From contig NZGD01000094.1 in the NCBI GenBank assembly GCA_002690925.1, forward strand, positions 1-64,000: a DNA stretch of 64,000 nucleotides, given 5' to 3'. Below are positions 17,563-27,272 of this stretch, one piece after another; the first letter of the stretch is position 1; every line of letters starts with the position of its first letter. The stretch is from Rhodopirellula sp. (lineage in GTDB: Bacteria; Planctomycetota; Planctomycetia; Pirellulales; Pirellulaceae). A program made the translations under genes and the position numbers. The notes under the pieces are model-generated. The model made no database searches. It was not told the origin of the DNA and saw only the letters and a list, made by a program, of their open reading frames with translations.

Positions 17563-20500
17563 ATGACAAATAGCATTATGAAAAAACACTTTCATTTACC
17601 ACCCGCGCAGGGCCTTTACGATCCAGAACTGGAAAAAGATGCCTGCGGAGTCGGTTTCATTGCCCACATCAAGGGTGTGCCAAGCCATCAGAATGTTCTT
17701 GATGCCGATCAGATTCTGCAGGCGATGGACCATCGTGGTGCTTGTGGTTGCGAGCCTAACACTGGTGATGGTTCAGGAATCATGTGTGGTCTACCACACA
17801 AATTCCTTGCCAAGGTAGCGAAGCAGGATCTGGGCGTTGAGTTGCCGGCTCCCGGGCGATTCGCGGCAGGGTTGGTATTTTTACCAGAAGATGATACTGA
17901 ACGTGCACTGTGCAAAAAGACGATTCAGAAGCTTGTGACGGATGCGGGACAGCAACTCATCGGGTGGCGGGATGTGCCTCAAATGGCAGACCTCGCCGAT
18001 ATTGGTCCGACAGCCAGGGCGAGCGAGCCGCGAATTGAGCAGTTGTTCGTGGCGGCCGAGAACGGGCTTGAGGGGGAAGGGTTTGAACGCAAACTCTATA
18101 TGATTCATAAGCAGGCGAGTCATTTATTGCGAGGCAGTGAGGACCTGAAGCAGGCATTGATGTTTTACATTTGCTCACTGAGTACGAAAGTGATCATCTA
18201 TAAGGGAATGCTCACGCCGGCGCAGGTGCTTCCTTACTTCCCTGATCTCAGAGACCCGGACTTTGAAACCCATTTGGCAATGGTTCACAGTCGGTTTTCG
18301 ACCAACACCTTCCCGAGCTGGGATCGCGCGCAGCCACTCAGGTTTATGAGTCACAATGGTGAAATCAATACGTTGCGCGGCAATAAAAACTGGATGAGAG
18401 CGCGTGAGGGGTCTGCTGAAAGTGCATTGTTTGGTGACGACCTTGAGAAACTCTTTCCCGTCGTCGAGCCTCACTGCAGTGATTCTGGAACCTTTGACAA
18501 TGTGTTGGAGTTTCTTTTAATGAACGGACGCACGCTGCAGGAAGCTATCATGATGATGGTGCCCGAGGCTTGGCAGAAACATGAAACGATGCCAGAAGAA
18601 AAGCGTGCTTTCTATGAGTACTTCTCATGCATGATGGAACCTTGGGACGGTCCTGCATCGATAGCGTTTACCGATGGGCAGTACATTGGTGCAACGCTTG
18701 ATCGTAATGGATTGCGCCCCAGTCGTTATTACATCACGCACGATGATCGTGTAATCATGGGTAGCGAAGTGGGTGTGCTGCCAGTCGATCCCGCTATCGT
18801 TAAAGAAAAAGGACGACTGCAACCCGGAAAAATGTTCCTTGTTGATTTCAAGGCTGGCCGCTTGATTCCTGATGAGGAATTGAAGAGTGATTTCGCGCGT
18901 GTAAAGCCGTACGGGACATGGTTGAAAGACCAACGAATTCGTCTTGCTGATCTGCATCCAGAGACGGAGCCACATGGTTTTGACAGTGAGTCACTTCTGC
19001 CTCGCATGCAAGCCTTTGGCTATACCGCGGAAACCATGAAGTTCATGCTCAGGCCGCTTGTTGAGCAGCTGCGTGATCCAGTGGGATCCATGGGTAACGA
19101 TAGCGCGATCGCTTGCCTGAGCGATAAGCCGCGCATGATCTATGATTACTTCAAGCAACTTTTTGCTCAAGTGACGAATCCTTCGATCGATTCCATTCGC
19201 GAGGAGGTCATCATGTCGCTGGAGTGCTACATAGGGCCGGAAAAAAATCTTCTGGACGTAAGTCCTCAGCATTGTCATCGTTTGCTCGTTGACCATCCCA
19301 TTTTGACCAATGAAGAGGTTGCCGCACTGAAGCACCTGAATAGCAAGGGTTGGAAAAGCCGTGTGATCGACATCACTTTTGATCGCAATGACGGCAAGGC
19401 AGGATTACAGAAAACGCTGGCTCGTATTGCGTCTGAGGCAGAAACCGCTGCGGATGACGGGATCGAAATGGTCGTGTTGAGCGATCGCTCAATGGGGCAT
19501 GACCGTGTGCCGGTCAGTGCACTGATGGCGGTGGGGGCTGTTCATCATCACTTGGTCAAGCAGGCAAAACGCACCCGGATTGGCCTTGCCATCGAAACTG
19601 GTGAGGCGAGGGAGGTGCATCACCACTGCTTGCTGATTGGTTATGGCGCAGATGCCATCAACCCATATCTCGCGTTTGAAGCTTTGTGGCAGGCAAGACG
19701 CGATGGGCTCATGGACCCCTCGCTTGATGACGACAAGGTCGTTGCCGCTTACCGAAAAGGTGTCGGTAAAGGCATGTTGAAGGTCATGGCAAAGATGGGG
19801 ATCAGTACGCTACAAAGTTACAAGGGAGCTCAGATATTCGAAGCGCTCGGTTTGAAAGATGAGGTGATTGATGTCTGCTTTGCGGGTACTGCGAGTCGTA
19901 TTCAAGGTGTTTCATTTGACGTCATCGCGGAGGAAACTTTGCGAAGGCACAATCTGGGTTTCCCTGAGAATGTTGACAGCCGGTTGAAGCAGCTTCCTAA
20001 CCTGGGTGAATATCATTGGCGAGCCGAGGGCGAAAAGCACGCTTGGTCACCCATGTCCATCTCCAGTCTGCAGATTGCTGCTCGCAAGAATGACGAGAGT
20101 GAGTATTGGAAGTTCGCTCAAGCAATCAATGAAGATAGTCGGTCGCGTTGCACACTTCGTGGATTGCTGGAATTCGATGACTCGTCAGTCAAGTCAATCC
20201 CAATCGGGGAGGTTGAGCCAGCAAGTGAAATCGTCAAACGCTTTTGCACAGGTGCGATGAGCTTCGGAAGCATCAGTGCCGAGTCGCATGAAACACTTGC
20301 GGTTGCGATGAATCGTCTGGGTGGAAAAAGCAATACTGGTGAAGGTGGTGAGGATCCGATTCGATTTCAAACACTTGAAAATGGTGACTCGAAGCGTTCC
20401 GCCATCAAACAAGTGGCCTCAGGACGCTTTGGAGTGACCATTGAGTACCTTACGAACGCCGATGAAATTCAGATCAAGATTTCTCAGGGAGCAAAGCCTG

Positions 20501-22131
20501 GCGAGGGTGGTGAGTTACCGGGGCGGAAAGTTGATACCAACATTGCCCGGATTCGTTACAGCACGCCGGGCGTTGGACTGATCAGTCCGCCTCCCCATCA
20601 CGATATCTATTCCATCGAAGATCTGGCGCAGCTGATTCATGATTTAAAGAATGCTAATCGTGCTGCCCGTATCAGTGTCAAGCTGGTCAGCGAGGTTGGA
20701 GTGGGCGTGATTGCATCCGGTGTTGCCAAGGCACACGCAGATCATATTTTGATTTCGGGTGATACCGGTGGCACGGGAGCGTCGCCGCTGACAAGTATCA
20801 AGCATGCCGGATTACCCTGGGAATTGGGGATCGCCGAGACTCATCAGGTTCTTGTGCTCAATGATCTTCGTAGTCGTGTTGTTCTGCAAACGGATGGTGG
20901 ACTGAAAACAGGGCGTGATGTTGTGGTCGCCGCATTGTTGGGAGCCGAGGAGTTTGGTTTCTCAACTGCACCACTCATTACGCTGGGCTGCATCATGATG
21001 CGGAAGTGTCATCTGAATACCTGCCCTGTTGGAATCGCAACGCAGGATCCCGACTTGCGTAAAAAGTTCAATGGCAAGCCAGAGCACGTTGTGAATTATC
21101 TGTTCATGGTCGCCGAGGAAGCAAGACGCATCATGGCGGACCTTGGGTTCCGAACTATCGATGAGATGGTGGGGCGTAGCGAAGTATTGAAAACAGACAC
21201 AGCCATCAATCACTGGAAAGCGGATGGGCTGGATTTGACGTCGGTGCTGATGCCCGCCAGCAAGCCACACGAAAACGTAGGAGTTATTTGTTCACAGGCT
21301 CAGGACCACGCACTGGAAAAATCGCTGGACATGACTGTTTTGCTTGAACAGGCCAAACCAGCTCTCGAGTCCGGTGAGCCAGTCACAATCAAAACGCCGA
21401 TTGTGAATATCAATCGCACAGTGGGCACAATCCTGAGTAACGAGGTTGCCAAGCGATACGGTCAGGAAGGGCTGCCCGACGATACCATTCGCGTTGAATT
21501 GACTGGATCAGCGGGGCAGAGTCTTGGGGCATTTTTGTCTCATGGAATCACTATCAACTTGGAAGGTGATGCCAATGACTATGTCGGCAAGGGATTGAGC
21601 GGTGGACGACTGGTGGTCTATCCTCCCGCTGAGAGTAGTTTCACTGCTCAGGACAATATCCTGATCGGCAATGTTTGCTTATATGGCGCAACCGGTGGAG
21701 AAGCCTTTTTTCGTGGCCGAGCAGCGGAACGTTTCTGTGTTCGAAACAGTGGTGCCCGGACCGTGATCGAAGGCGTTGGTGATCACGGTTGCGAGTACAT
21801 GACGGGCGGGCGTGTTGTTGTACTTGGGCCGACCGGAAGGAACTTTGCTGCAGGGATGTCCGGTGGCATTGCCTACATTTGGGACCGGGATGGTGATTTT
21901 AACCTCAATTGCAATTTGGCAACGGTTGAATTGGAAGCGATCACGGATGCTGAGGAAGAGGCAGACGTTCGGTCGTTGATCAAGCGTCATGCTGAACTGA
22001 CCGGAAGTGCCGTTGCCGCAGAAGCACTGGCCAACTGGTCACAGTTCATCGCTCAGTGCATCAAAGTGATGCCAACGGACTACAAACGCGTCTTAAATGA
22101 ACTGAAAGCCCAAGCAGCCGCGAATGTCTGA
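17563..22131 (+). CDS. gltB: Glutamate synthase, large subunit
   Basis: This 1522-residue protein transfers the amide nitrogen of glutamine to 2-oxoglutarate. The N-terminal glutaminase domain has its nucleophile at Cys28 (KDACGVGF), which requires removal of a short propeptide. A central domain and the FMN synthase domain follow (SAESHETLAVAMNRLGGKSN, SGDTGGTGASPL). The iron-sulfur cysteines are in MMRKCHLNTCPVGIATQ. The C-terminal GXGXG beta-helix domain ends the protein. Length and order match bacterial GltB. ATG 17578 is an alternative start. It is paired with gltD 103 bp downstream and preceded by a LysR regulator. Confidence 0.98.
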   Translation: MTNSIMKKHFHLPPAQGLYDPELEKDACGVGFIAHIKGVPSHQNVLDADQILQAMDHRGACGCEPNTGDGSGIMCGLPHKFLAKVAKQDLGVELPAPGRFAAGLVFLPEDDTERALCKKTIQKLVTDAGQQLIGWRDVPQMADLADIGPTARASEPRIEQLFVAAENGLEGEGFERKLYMIHKQASHLLRGSEDLKQALMFYICSLSTKVIIYKGMLTPAQVLPYFPDLRDPDFETHLAMVHSRFSTNTFPSWDRAQPLRFMSHNGEINTLRGNKNWMRAREGSAESALFGDDLEKLFPVVEPHCSDSGTFDNVLEFLLMNGRTLQEAIMMMVPEAWQKHETMPEEKRAFYEYFSCMMEPWDGPASIAFTDGQYIGATLDRNGLRPSRYYITHDDRVIMGSEVGVLPVDPAIVKEKGRLQPGKMFLVDFKAGRLIPDEELKSDFARVKPYGTWLKDQRIRLADLHPETEPHGFDSESLLPRMQAFGYTAETMKFMLRPLVEQLRDPVGSMGNDSAIACLSDKPRMIYDYFKQLFAQVTNPSIDSIREEVIMSLECYIGPEKNLLDVSPQHCHRLLVDHPILTNEEVAALKHLNSKGWKSRVIDITFDRNDGKAGLQKTLARIASEAETAADDGIEMVVLSDRSMGHDRVPVSALMAVGAVHHHLVKQAKRTRIGLAIETGEAREVHHHCLLIGYGADAINPYLAFEALWQARRDGLMDPSLDDDKVVAAYRKGVGKGMLKVMAKMGISTLQSYKGAQIFEALGLKDEVIDVCFAGTASRIQGVSFDVIAEETLRRHNLGFPENVDSRLKQLPNLGEYHWRAEGEKHAWSPMSISSLQIAARKNDESEYWKFAQAINEDSRSRCTLRGLLEFDDSSVKSIPIGEVEPASEIVKRFCTGAMSFGSISAESHETLAVAMNRLGGKSNTGEGGEDPIRFQTLENGDSKRSAIKQVASGRFGVTIEYLTNADEIQIKISQGAKPGEGGELPGRKVDTNIARIRYSTPGVGLISPPPHHDIYSIEDLAQLIHDLKNANRAARISVKLVSEVGVGVIASGVAKAHADHILISGDTGGTGASPLTSIKHAGLPWELGIAETHQVLVLNDLRSRVVLQTDGGLKTGRDVVVAALLGAEEFGFSTAPLITLGCIMMRKCHLNTCPVGIATQDPDLRKKFNGKPEHVVNYLFMVAEEARRIMADLGFRTIDEMVGRSEVLKTDTAINHWKADGLDLTSVLMPASKPHENVGVICSQAQDHALEKSLDMTVLLEQAKPALESGEPVTIKTPIVNINRTVGTILSNEVAKRYGQEGLPDDTIRVELTGSAGQSLGAFLSHGITINLEGDANDYVGKGLSGGRLVVYPPAESSFTAQDNILIGNVCLYGATGGEAFFRGRAAERFCVRNSGARTVIEGVGDHGCEYMTGGRVVVLGPTGRNFAAGMSGGIAYIWDRDGDFNLNCNLATVELEAITDAEEEADVRSLIKRHAELTGSAVAAEALANWSQFIAQCIKVMPTDYKRVLNELKAQAAANV

Positions 22132-22163
22132 TATTTAGCACCTGATATTTCAAGCCCGTTGTT

Positions 22164-22192
22164 TTGACCTATGGGCCGTAATCGTTTGTAAA
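22164..22192 (+). promoter_or_regulatory. Candidate internal promoter ahead of gltD
   Basis: TTGACC at 22164-22169 and TGTAAA at 22187-22192 are separated by 17 bp. They lie in the 103-bp gap between gltB and gltD. The matches are moderate, so read-through from gltB remains likely. Confidence 0.3.
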
Positions 22193-22220
22193 GCATTTAT
22201 AGAATTATCGACCTTCACTG

Positions 22221-22227
22221 AAGGAGA
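22221..22227 (+). promoter_or_regulatory. Strong ribosome-binding site of gltD
   Basis: AAGGAGA sits 7 bases before the ATG at 22235. It is one of the few near-consensus Shine-Dalgarno sites in the window and fixes the gltD start. Confidence 0.8.
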
Positions 22228-22234
22228 ACATCAC

Positions 22235-23743
22235 ATGGGTAAGCCAACAGGTTTTAAAGAGTTTGATCGCAAAAAAGTTCCGTGGCGACTGCCCGTTGTA
22301 CGGATTAACGATTATGACGAGATCTACACTGAGCCACGCGTAGAACACTTGCAGGATCAGGGTGCACGCTGCATGGACTGTGGCGTTCCATTCTGTCAGT
22401 CGACGACTGGTTGTCCGATCGATAACTTGATTCCTGAGTGGAATGACCTCGTTTATAACAATCGTTGGAAAGAAGCCAGCGAGCGACTACACAAGACAAA
22501 TAATTTCCCGGAGTTTACCGGGCGGACCTGCCCGGCTCCTTGCGAGGGATCGTGTGTGCTTGGAATCACAAATCCACCGGTGACGATCAAGAATATCGAA
22601 AATGCAATCATTGATCGTGCATGGTCAGAAGGTTGGATCAAGCCAACTCCGCCTACCAGTCGAACTGGGAAGTCGGTGGCAATCGTGGGAAGCGGACCGG
22701 CTGGGTTGTCAGCGGCGGATCAACTCAACAAAGTCGGTCATAACGTCACTGTCTATGAGCGAGCCGATCGGATCGGTGGCTTGTTGCAATACGGTATCCC
22801 GAATATGAAGCTGTCCAAGGAGGCAGTCCAGCGTCGTGTTGACAAAATGACCGAAGAGGGAATCAAGTTTGTTACCGGTGCTAACATTGGCAAAGACATT
22901 TCCTTGGGCGAGCTGCAGCAGGACTTTGATGCTGTGTTGTTCGCTTGTGGTGCAACAAAACCGCGTGATTTGCCATTGCCTAACCGCGAAGCGGAAGGTG
23001 TTGCCTTTGCGATGGATTTTCTCACTGGAAACACGAAACAGATGGTTCATGGTGATGCCAATAGTGAAAAATTCATCAGTGCGGAAGGTAAGGATGTGAT
23101 TGTGATCGGTGGCGGTGATACCGGTACTGACTGCATTGGAACCAGTATCCGTCATGGCTGCCGAAGTGTGGTTAATTTTGAATTGTTGCCCAAGCCGCCT
23201 GAGGAGCGAGCCGAAGACAACCCGTGGCCGGAATGGCCCCGCATTTTTCGCGTGGATTATGGGCACGAAGAAGCTGCTGCCAAATTCGGGCATGATCCGC
23301 GTCAATACCAACTACTCAGTAAAGAGTATCTCCTTGATGATGCTGGTAAGCTCCGGGGGATTAAGACCGTTCAGGTCCAATGGGCCAAGAAGGACGATGG
23401 GAGCTGGGCGATGAGTGAGGTTGAGGGTTCTGAAAAAGAATGGCCTGCGCAGTTAATCCTCTTGGCGATGGGGTTCCTTGGACCCGAATCATACGTGGCT
23501 GAAGCCGCAGGGTTGGAAGTCGATTCTCGCAGTAATTTCAAAGCTGAACATGGTCACTTTGCCACGAATGTTGACGGCGTCTTTGCTGCCGGTGACTGCC
23601 GTCGCGGTCAAAGTCTCGTAGTTTGGGCGATCAATGAGGGGCGAGGTGCGGCCCGAGCGATCGATATTTACCTGCAGGGTTACAGTGATCTGCCTGCTCC
23701 GGGCCAGACCATGGGCACTTCCATGGAAGTGGCTGCTTACTGA
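22235..23743 (+). CDS. gltD: Glutamate synthase, small subunit (NADPH-dependent)
   Basis: This 502-residue flavoprotein passes electrons from NADPH to GltB. The N-terminal region binds iron-sulfur clusters (CMDCGVPFC, then [16 protein letters not shown] and [10 protein letters not shown]). [16 protein letters not shown] is the FAD-binding Rossmann motif, and [17 protein letters not shown] is the NADPH site. [23 protein letters not shown] closes the FAD site. All cofactor motifs are present and the length is normal. It forms an operon with gltB and is followed by a strong terminator. Confidence 0.98.
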   Translation: MGKPTGFKEFDRKKVPWRLPVVRINDYDEIYTEPRVEHLQDQGARCMDCGVPFCQSTTGCPIDNLIPEWNDLVYNNRWKEASERLHKTNNFPEFTGRTCPAPCEGSCVLGITNPPVTIKNIENAIIDRAWSEGWIKPTPPTSRTGKSVAIVGSGPAGLSAADQLNKVGHNVTVYERADRIGGLLQYGIPNMKLSKEAVQRRVDKMTEEGIKFVTGANIGKDISLGELQQDFDAVLFACGATKPRDLPLPNREAEGVAFAMDFLTGNTKQMVHGDANSEKFISAEGKDVIVIGGGDTGTDCIGTSIRHGCRSVVNFELLPKPPEERAEDNPWPEWPRIFRVDYGHEEAAAKFGHDPRQYQLLSKEYLLDDAGKLRGIKTVQVQWAKKDDGSWAMSEVEGSEKEWPAQLILLAMGFLGPESYVAEAAGLEVDSRSNFKAEHGHFATNVDGVFAAGDCRRGQSLVVWAINEGRGAARAIDIYLQGYSDLPAPGQTMGTSMEVAAY

Positions 23744-23818
23744 TGGTCCGAGACGCCAATTTGCTGACAATTCTTGGTTAGCAAAGTTGTACGCTTCGCG
23801 ATGGAAACTCTGTCTTAT

Positions 23819-23848
23819 AGCCCACCCTTAATCGGGTGGGCTTTTTTT
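23819..23848 (+). terminator. Rho-independent terminator of the gltBD operon
   Basis: AGCCCACCC at 23819-23827 pairs perfectly with GGGTGGGCT at 23834-23842, giving nine base pairs with a six-base loop, and is followed by a T-run to 23848. Confidence 0.95.
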
Positions 23849-24125
23849 AATTCGCTAGTCTTCGATGGTTCAGGCCCGCTGCGCAAGGAATTGTTGAGGG
23901 CGAAGGAACGGGCCTGAGCCGTGAAACACACCTAGTCCATCTTAATTTGCAACGCATCCCTGAAGCTGACATTGACATCACCTCAGCTGACGTCCTAACG
24001 TCCATCCGTCCGGTGGAGTTGCGATAATCTACGTCGACTTTACCGATTTTGTGGATTCGTTCAACGCTGGGTGCCGATAAATCCGTTCGAGGCAGTCCGG
24101 AATTCATGTGTCATAGGTTGGCAGG
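23849..24125. other. Intergenic region with a long stem-loop at 23867-23920
   Basis: Just past the gltBD terminator, GGTTCAGGCCCG (23867-23878) pairs with CGGGCCTGAGCC (23909-23920). This makes twelve pairs with one G-T wobble and a 30-base loop. It lies beyond the terminator, so it is not part of the gltD mRNA end and may belong to a separate small RNA or to the leader of the lipoprotein gene. No protein gene is visible in this stretch. Confidence 0.4.
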
Positions 24126-25049
24126 ATGCTTAGAAATACCAAACGAACAATTGTAGTTGTCACCACCTGTACGCTTGCAGGAATGGTCTCATCAGGATGC
24201 TCCATGTCGGGGCGTAATCTGCTCACTTTGAAGAAGAAGGAACCAGCAGTTGAGGTTCTGGCCGAGAGTGGCCCCACCTCGAGTTTTCCAGTTCCTCCCA
24301 GCTCGCAGGTTACTCCTAGTGCGATTGCTTCGGTCGCTGGCGGCACCGCCGCGCCCGCAACAAGTACCCCGCTGCCTGCATCTCAACCCGCGCAGCTTGC
24401 CGGTTTGAGTGCGTCGCCGGGGTATATGCCTTCACCATCGCCAGCTGCACCCAACTTGGCAGCAGCTCAAGCGAATGGTGTTTACGGTAATGCCGCGACT
24501 AAATCGGTTGGCTTTCAGTCACCCGCTTCACCGGTTGCAAAGCCAAGTGGTTACACTTTTGGCAACAAGGCACTGACTCCCAAGGCCGATGATGCAGGAA
24601 CGGCTTTCACGATGTCAGACTTGGCGAAAGAGGCCCCAGTAGCCTCAGCAACCGCCAGCAGCGGATTCGCTGTTCCGGAACCATCATTCGCAAAGCCTGC
24701 ATCCACAGGTTACCCGACACCACCTGCGATTCCGCAGGGTGGGCTTACATTCCCTGCCAGTGGTATGGCCACCGCAGCGATTTCTCCACTTGAATCGAAT
24801 CGCACTGGTCTTGAAGCACCGGCACCCGCTGCCGCATCAGGGGAGATTCTTCCACCAGCAGCAACGTCGCCAGCTTTTTCAACTGCGAGTACGGCATTGG
24901 AAGCATCTGCCTCATCCGCGGTTCTTGCGCCAGCATCCATGGGCGAGACATCGGGCGCTAGCGGTTACACTCCAGGTAGCACCGGTTCCACAACCGGCTA
25001 CCCTAGTGGAACGGAAGCACCTGCAACTCGCGGTTCGATTTACAGATGA
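24126..25049 (+). CDS. Low-complexity Pro/Ala/Ser/Thr-rich lipoprotein
   Basis: The 307-residue product begins with a lipoprotein signal (VVVTTCTLAGMVSSGCS, lipobox SSGC). After a short basic stretch (TLKKKEP), nearly the whole protein is Ala, Pro, Ser, Thr and Gly with recurring short units such as SGYTPGS/TTGYPSG. No folded domain is visible. It is probably an extended, flexible cell-envelope protein. It ends 24 bp from convergent pyrK. The composition makes homology-based assignment unreliable; the function is unknown. Confidence 0.75.
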   Translation: MLRNTKRTIVVVTTCTLAGMVSSGCSMSGRNLLTLKKKEPAVEVLAESGPTSSFPVPPSSQVTPSAIASVAGGTAAPATSTPLPASQPAQLAGLSASPGYMPSPSPAAPNLAAAQANGVYGNAATKSVGFQSPASPVAKPSGYTFGNKALTPKADDAGTAFTMSDLAKEAPVASATASSGFAVPEPSFAKPASTGYPTPPAIPQGGLTFPASGMATAAISPLESNRTGLEAPAPAAASGEILPPAATSPAFSTASTALEASASSAVLAPASMGETSGASGYTPGSTGSTTGYPSGTEAPATRGSIYR

Positions 25050-25073
25050 TCTGAGCGGAACCATCCGTGTTGC

Positions 25074-25955
25074 TCACCAGCAGATTTGGTCCGCATCAAA
25101 GATCGGACCTTCGACACAGGTCCGTTTGTAGTCCCACTCTTCGGGACCATCTTGACGGACTTGGGCAACGCAAGAGAAGCAGATGCCGATCCCGCAGGCC
25201 ATTGGCGTTTCCATGCTGACTTGGCAGTCGATACTAACTGCCAAGCATGCTTCGGCGACCTTCTCCATCATGATCTCTGGGCCACAGGTAACCACGCGGA
25301 TCGTTTCTCCGGAATCGGCAAGCTCAGCCAAACGATCACGAAGGACGTCAGGGACAAGTTTTTGTTGCCCTTGTGAGCCATCGTCGGTACACAGCGTGAC
25401 CCGAAAACCAGCCTTCTCAAAGTCACTCACGCCAGCAAGTAAGCTGGAACGACGAGCGCCATAAATAAACTCTACTGCAGGTGCCCAGCCATTTTTTCTT
25501 GTCTCGTCACCAAAGTCTTGTAGGCCCCGCGCTTCTTTTCCCAGCAGCAGCATTGGTGTTTGTCCGATGCCACCTGAAACCATGATCAGACGATCGCAGG
25601 GTCGATTGGCGAACCCGTTTCCCAAAGGCCCCCAGAGCGTCACGAGTGTGCCCAGTGGCGATTCTGCCAGAGCTGTCGTGAATGAACCCTTCTTGAGATA
25701 AACGAGATCAATCCAGGTGGGGTTTCCTGAGTCATCAGAAACAACGTCGTAAACAGCCAGAGCTCGACCGATTAGTGGCGCATTTGTGCCGGCTAAGCGA
25801 ACCATCACAAATTGCCCGGGCACCAATGTCTTGGCAAGAGACGCCGCAGCGACTCGGATCAGGTAGGTTCCCTCACCGATTTGATCATTGCGTTCCAGTG
25901 ATGCATTGAGCTGGTGCATGGAATCGGCGTAGTAGTCGGCGTGCAGTTTTGACAT
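25074..25955 (-). CDS. pyrK: Dihydroorotate dehydrogenase electron transfer subunit-like iron-sulfur flavoprotein
   Basis: The 293-residue protein has an N-terminal FAD-binding barrel (LVPGQFVMVRLAG, PLIGRALAVYD). A ferredoxin-reductase NAD domain follows (MVSGGIGQTPMLLLGKEA, VVTCGPEIMMEKVAE), then a C-terminal [2Fe-2S] cluster (ACGIGICFSCVAQV plus a later Cys in KRTCVEGP). This is the PyrK layout, moving electrons from dihydroorotate oxidation to NAD+. The catalytic PyrD subunit is not in the window. Its ATG follows the upstream stop with no gap (TAGATG), so it is co-transcribed with the pseudouridine synthase gene. Assignment to pyrimidine synthesis rather than another related reductase is probable. 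Confidence 0.87.
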   Translation of the reverse strand: MSKLHADYYADSMHQLNASLERNDQIGEGTYLIRVAAASLAKTLVPGQFVMVRLAGTNAPLIGRALAVYDVVSDDSGNPTWIDLVYLKKGSFTTALAESPLGTLVTLWGPLGNGFANRPCDRLIMVSGGIGQTPMLLLGKEARGLQDFGDETRKNGWAPAVEFIYGARRSSLLAGVSDFEKAGFRVTLCTDDGSQGQQKLVPDVLRDRLAELADSGETIRVVTCGPEIMMEKVAEACLAVSIDCQVSMETPMACGIGICFSCVAQVRQDGPEEWDYKRTCVEGPIFDADQICW

Positions 25956-27272
25956 CTATTTCCTACGTTTTCGATTGGGACCAGATTTCTTTTGATTGCC
26001 TGTTTTCTTCTTTGCAACACGACTTCGTCCGGCACCACGCCGATTCTTGTCTCGTCCTGTAGGGGTGGCGTCGGAGCCGCTGCTGGCTGTTCGCTTTGCT
26101 GTCTTCCGCTTTTTCACTCCACCACGTTTTGTCGAGGATTTTCTCGCTGTTTTGGCGTTGCGAACCTCCGGTTTTGACCGACTGGATTTTCGTTTTGTAC
26201 CTTGGCGGGATGATTGTGTTTCACCTGACTCAGTATCTCCACCTATTACGGAGCCAGCCGTCGTACTCTGCTCAGTTGAAAAACTGAATTCGACGTTTTG
26301 CTTGCGAGACTTTAATCCTGAAGGTGCTTTCTTGGTTCCCCGTCGTTTGGTGTGTCCCACTTCGGAAGTCGTCCGCTTTGTGGCCGCTTTTCCATAAGTT
26401 CCTTTTCTTGGTGGCCCTGAACGTTTGGAGTTTCGTTTCCCCCGACCACGTGTTGCTGTCTCCTCGGCAGCAGTTTCTGTTGCCGTCCAAAGTTTTTCTA
26501 CTTCCTGTGACGTGACAACGCGGTGGGCGCCTGGTGGGACATCACCCAGTCGCAGTGGCCCCACCGCTATTCGTCGCAAGGTTTGAACCTTGTGCCCCAG
26601 GCGAGCCAGAATCCGCCGGATCTCGCGATTCTTACCCTCACGCAGCACGATCTCTAGTTCGGTCGAGCGACTGCGTGATTTTAACAGTTTCGCACCTTCT
26701 ACTTGAACGAAACCTTCTGCGATGTGGATGCCCTTACGCATTTGTCGCATGGTTTCTGTTTCGACTTTTCCCGCCACTGTAACTCGATAGACCTTGCGGA
26801 CACCGAACTTTGGGTGGGTTAGCCGCTGTGCGAGTTCGCCATCATTGGTGAGTAGGATCAGTCCTTCACTGTTCCGGTCCAGCCTACCAACGGGGAAAAC
26901 ACGTTCATCTGGAGGTACGAGGTCAACGACGCGCGGGCGACCTTTTGGGTCACGGTTGGTTGTGACAACGCCAACCGGCTTGTTGACAGCGTAATAAACG
27001 GGCTTTTGTTTCTTCAGCAATACGCCGTCGACACGAATTTTCTGGACGGAACTGTCAACTGTCGAACCAAGTTTGGTGACAATTTGTCCGTCGACATCAA
27101 CCCGACCTGCTTCGATCAGTTCCTCACACTGTCTGCGGCTGCCAAAGCCTGCAGAGGCTAGAAAACGCTGCAAACGTTGGGACGAATCTACCGCCTGCGC
27201 CGAACGCCGACCTCGCTTTTTCGACGCTGAACGCTTGGTTGTGGATCGCTTGGATGCGGACTTTTTTGGCAT
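25956..27272 (-). CDS. RsuA/RluB-family pseudouridine synthase with long basic tail
   Basis: The start is set at ATG 27272 (MPKKSASKRST); a 14-codon extension upstream is possible. The 438-residue protein begins with a basic stretch. An S4 RNA-binding domain follows (about 30-80, LQRFLASAGFGSRRQCEELI), then the catalytic domain with FPVGRLDRNSEGLILLTNDG, which contains the catalytic Asp. The enzyme domain ends near residue 265. The remaining ~170 residues are almost entirely Lys, Arg, Ser, Thr and Gly and look disordered and RNA-binding. Typical RluB/RsuA proteins are 230-300 residues. It probably modifies 23S or 16S rRNA; the target is not decidable here. Confidence 0.9.
   Translation of the reverse strand: MPKKSASKRSTTKRSASKKRGRRSAQAVDSSQRLQRFLASAGFGSRRQCEELIEAGRVDVDGQIVTKLGSTVDSSVQKIRVDGVLLKKQKPVYYAVNKPVGVVTTNRDPKGRPRVVDLVPPDERVFPVGRLDRNSEGLILLTNDGELAQRLTHPKFGVRKVYRVTVAGKVETETMRQMRKGIHIAEGFVQVEGAKLLKSRSRSTELEIVLREGKNREIRRILARLGHKVQTLRRIAVGPLRLGDVPPGAHRVVTSQEVEKLWTATETAAEETATRGRGKRNSKRSGPPRKGTYGKAATKRTTSEVGHTKRRGTKKAPSGLKSRKQNVEFSFSTEQSTTAGSVIGGDTESGETQSSRQGTKRKSSRSKPEVRNAKTARKSSTKRGGVKKRKTAKRTASSGSDATPTGRDKNRRGAGRSRVAKKKTGNQKKSGPNRKRRK

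Noticed and set aside
22709-23311. 200-codon minus-strand frame inside gltD
   Set aside because: Fully antisense to a gene with all family motifs; no recognisable protein character.
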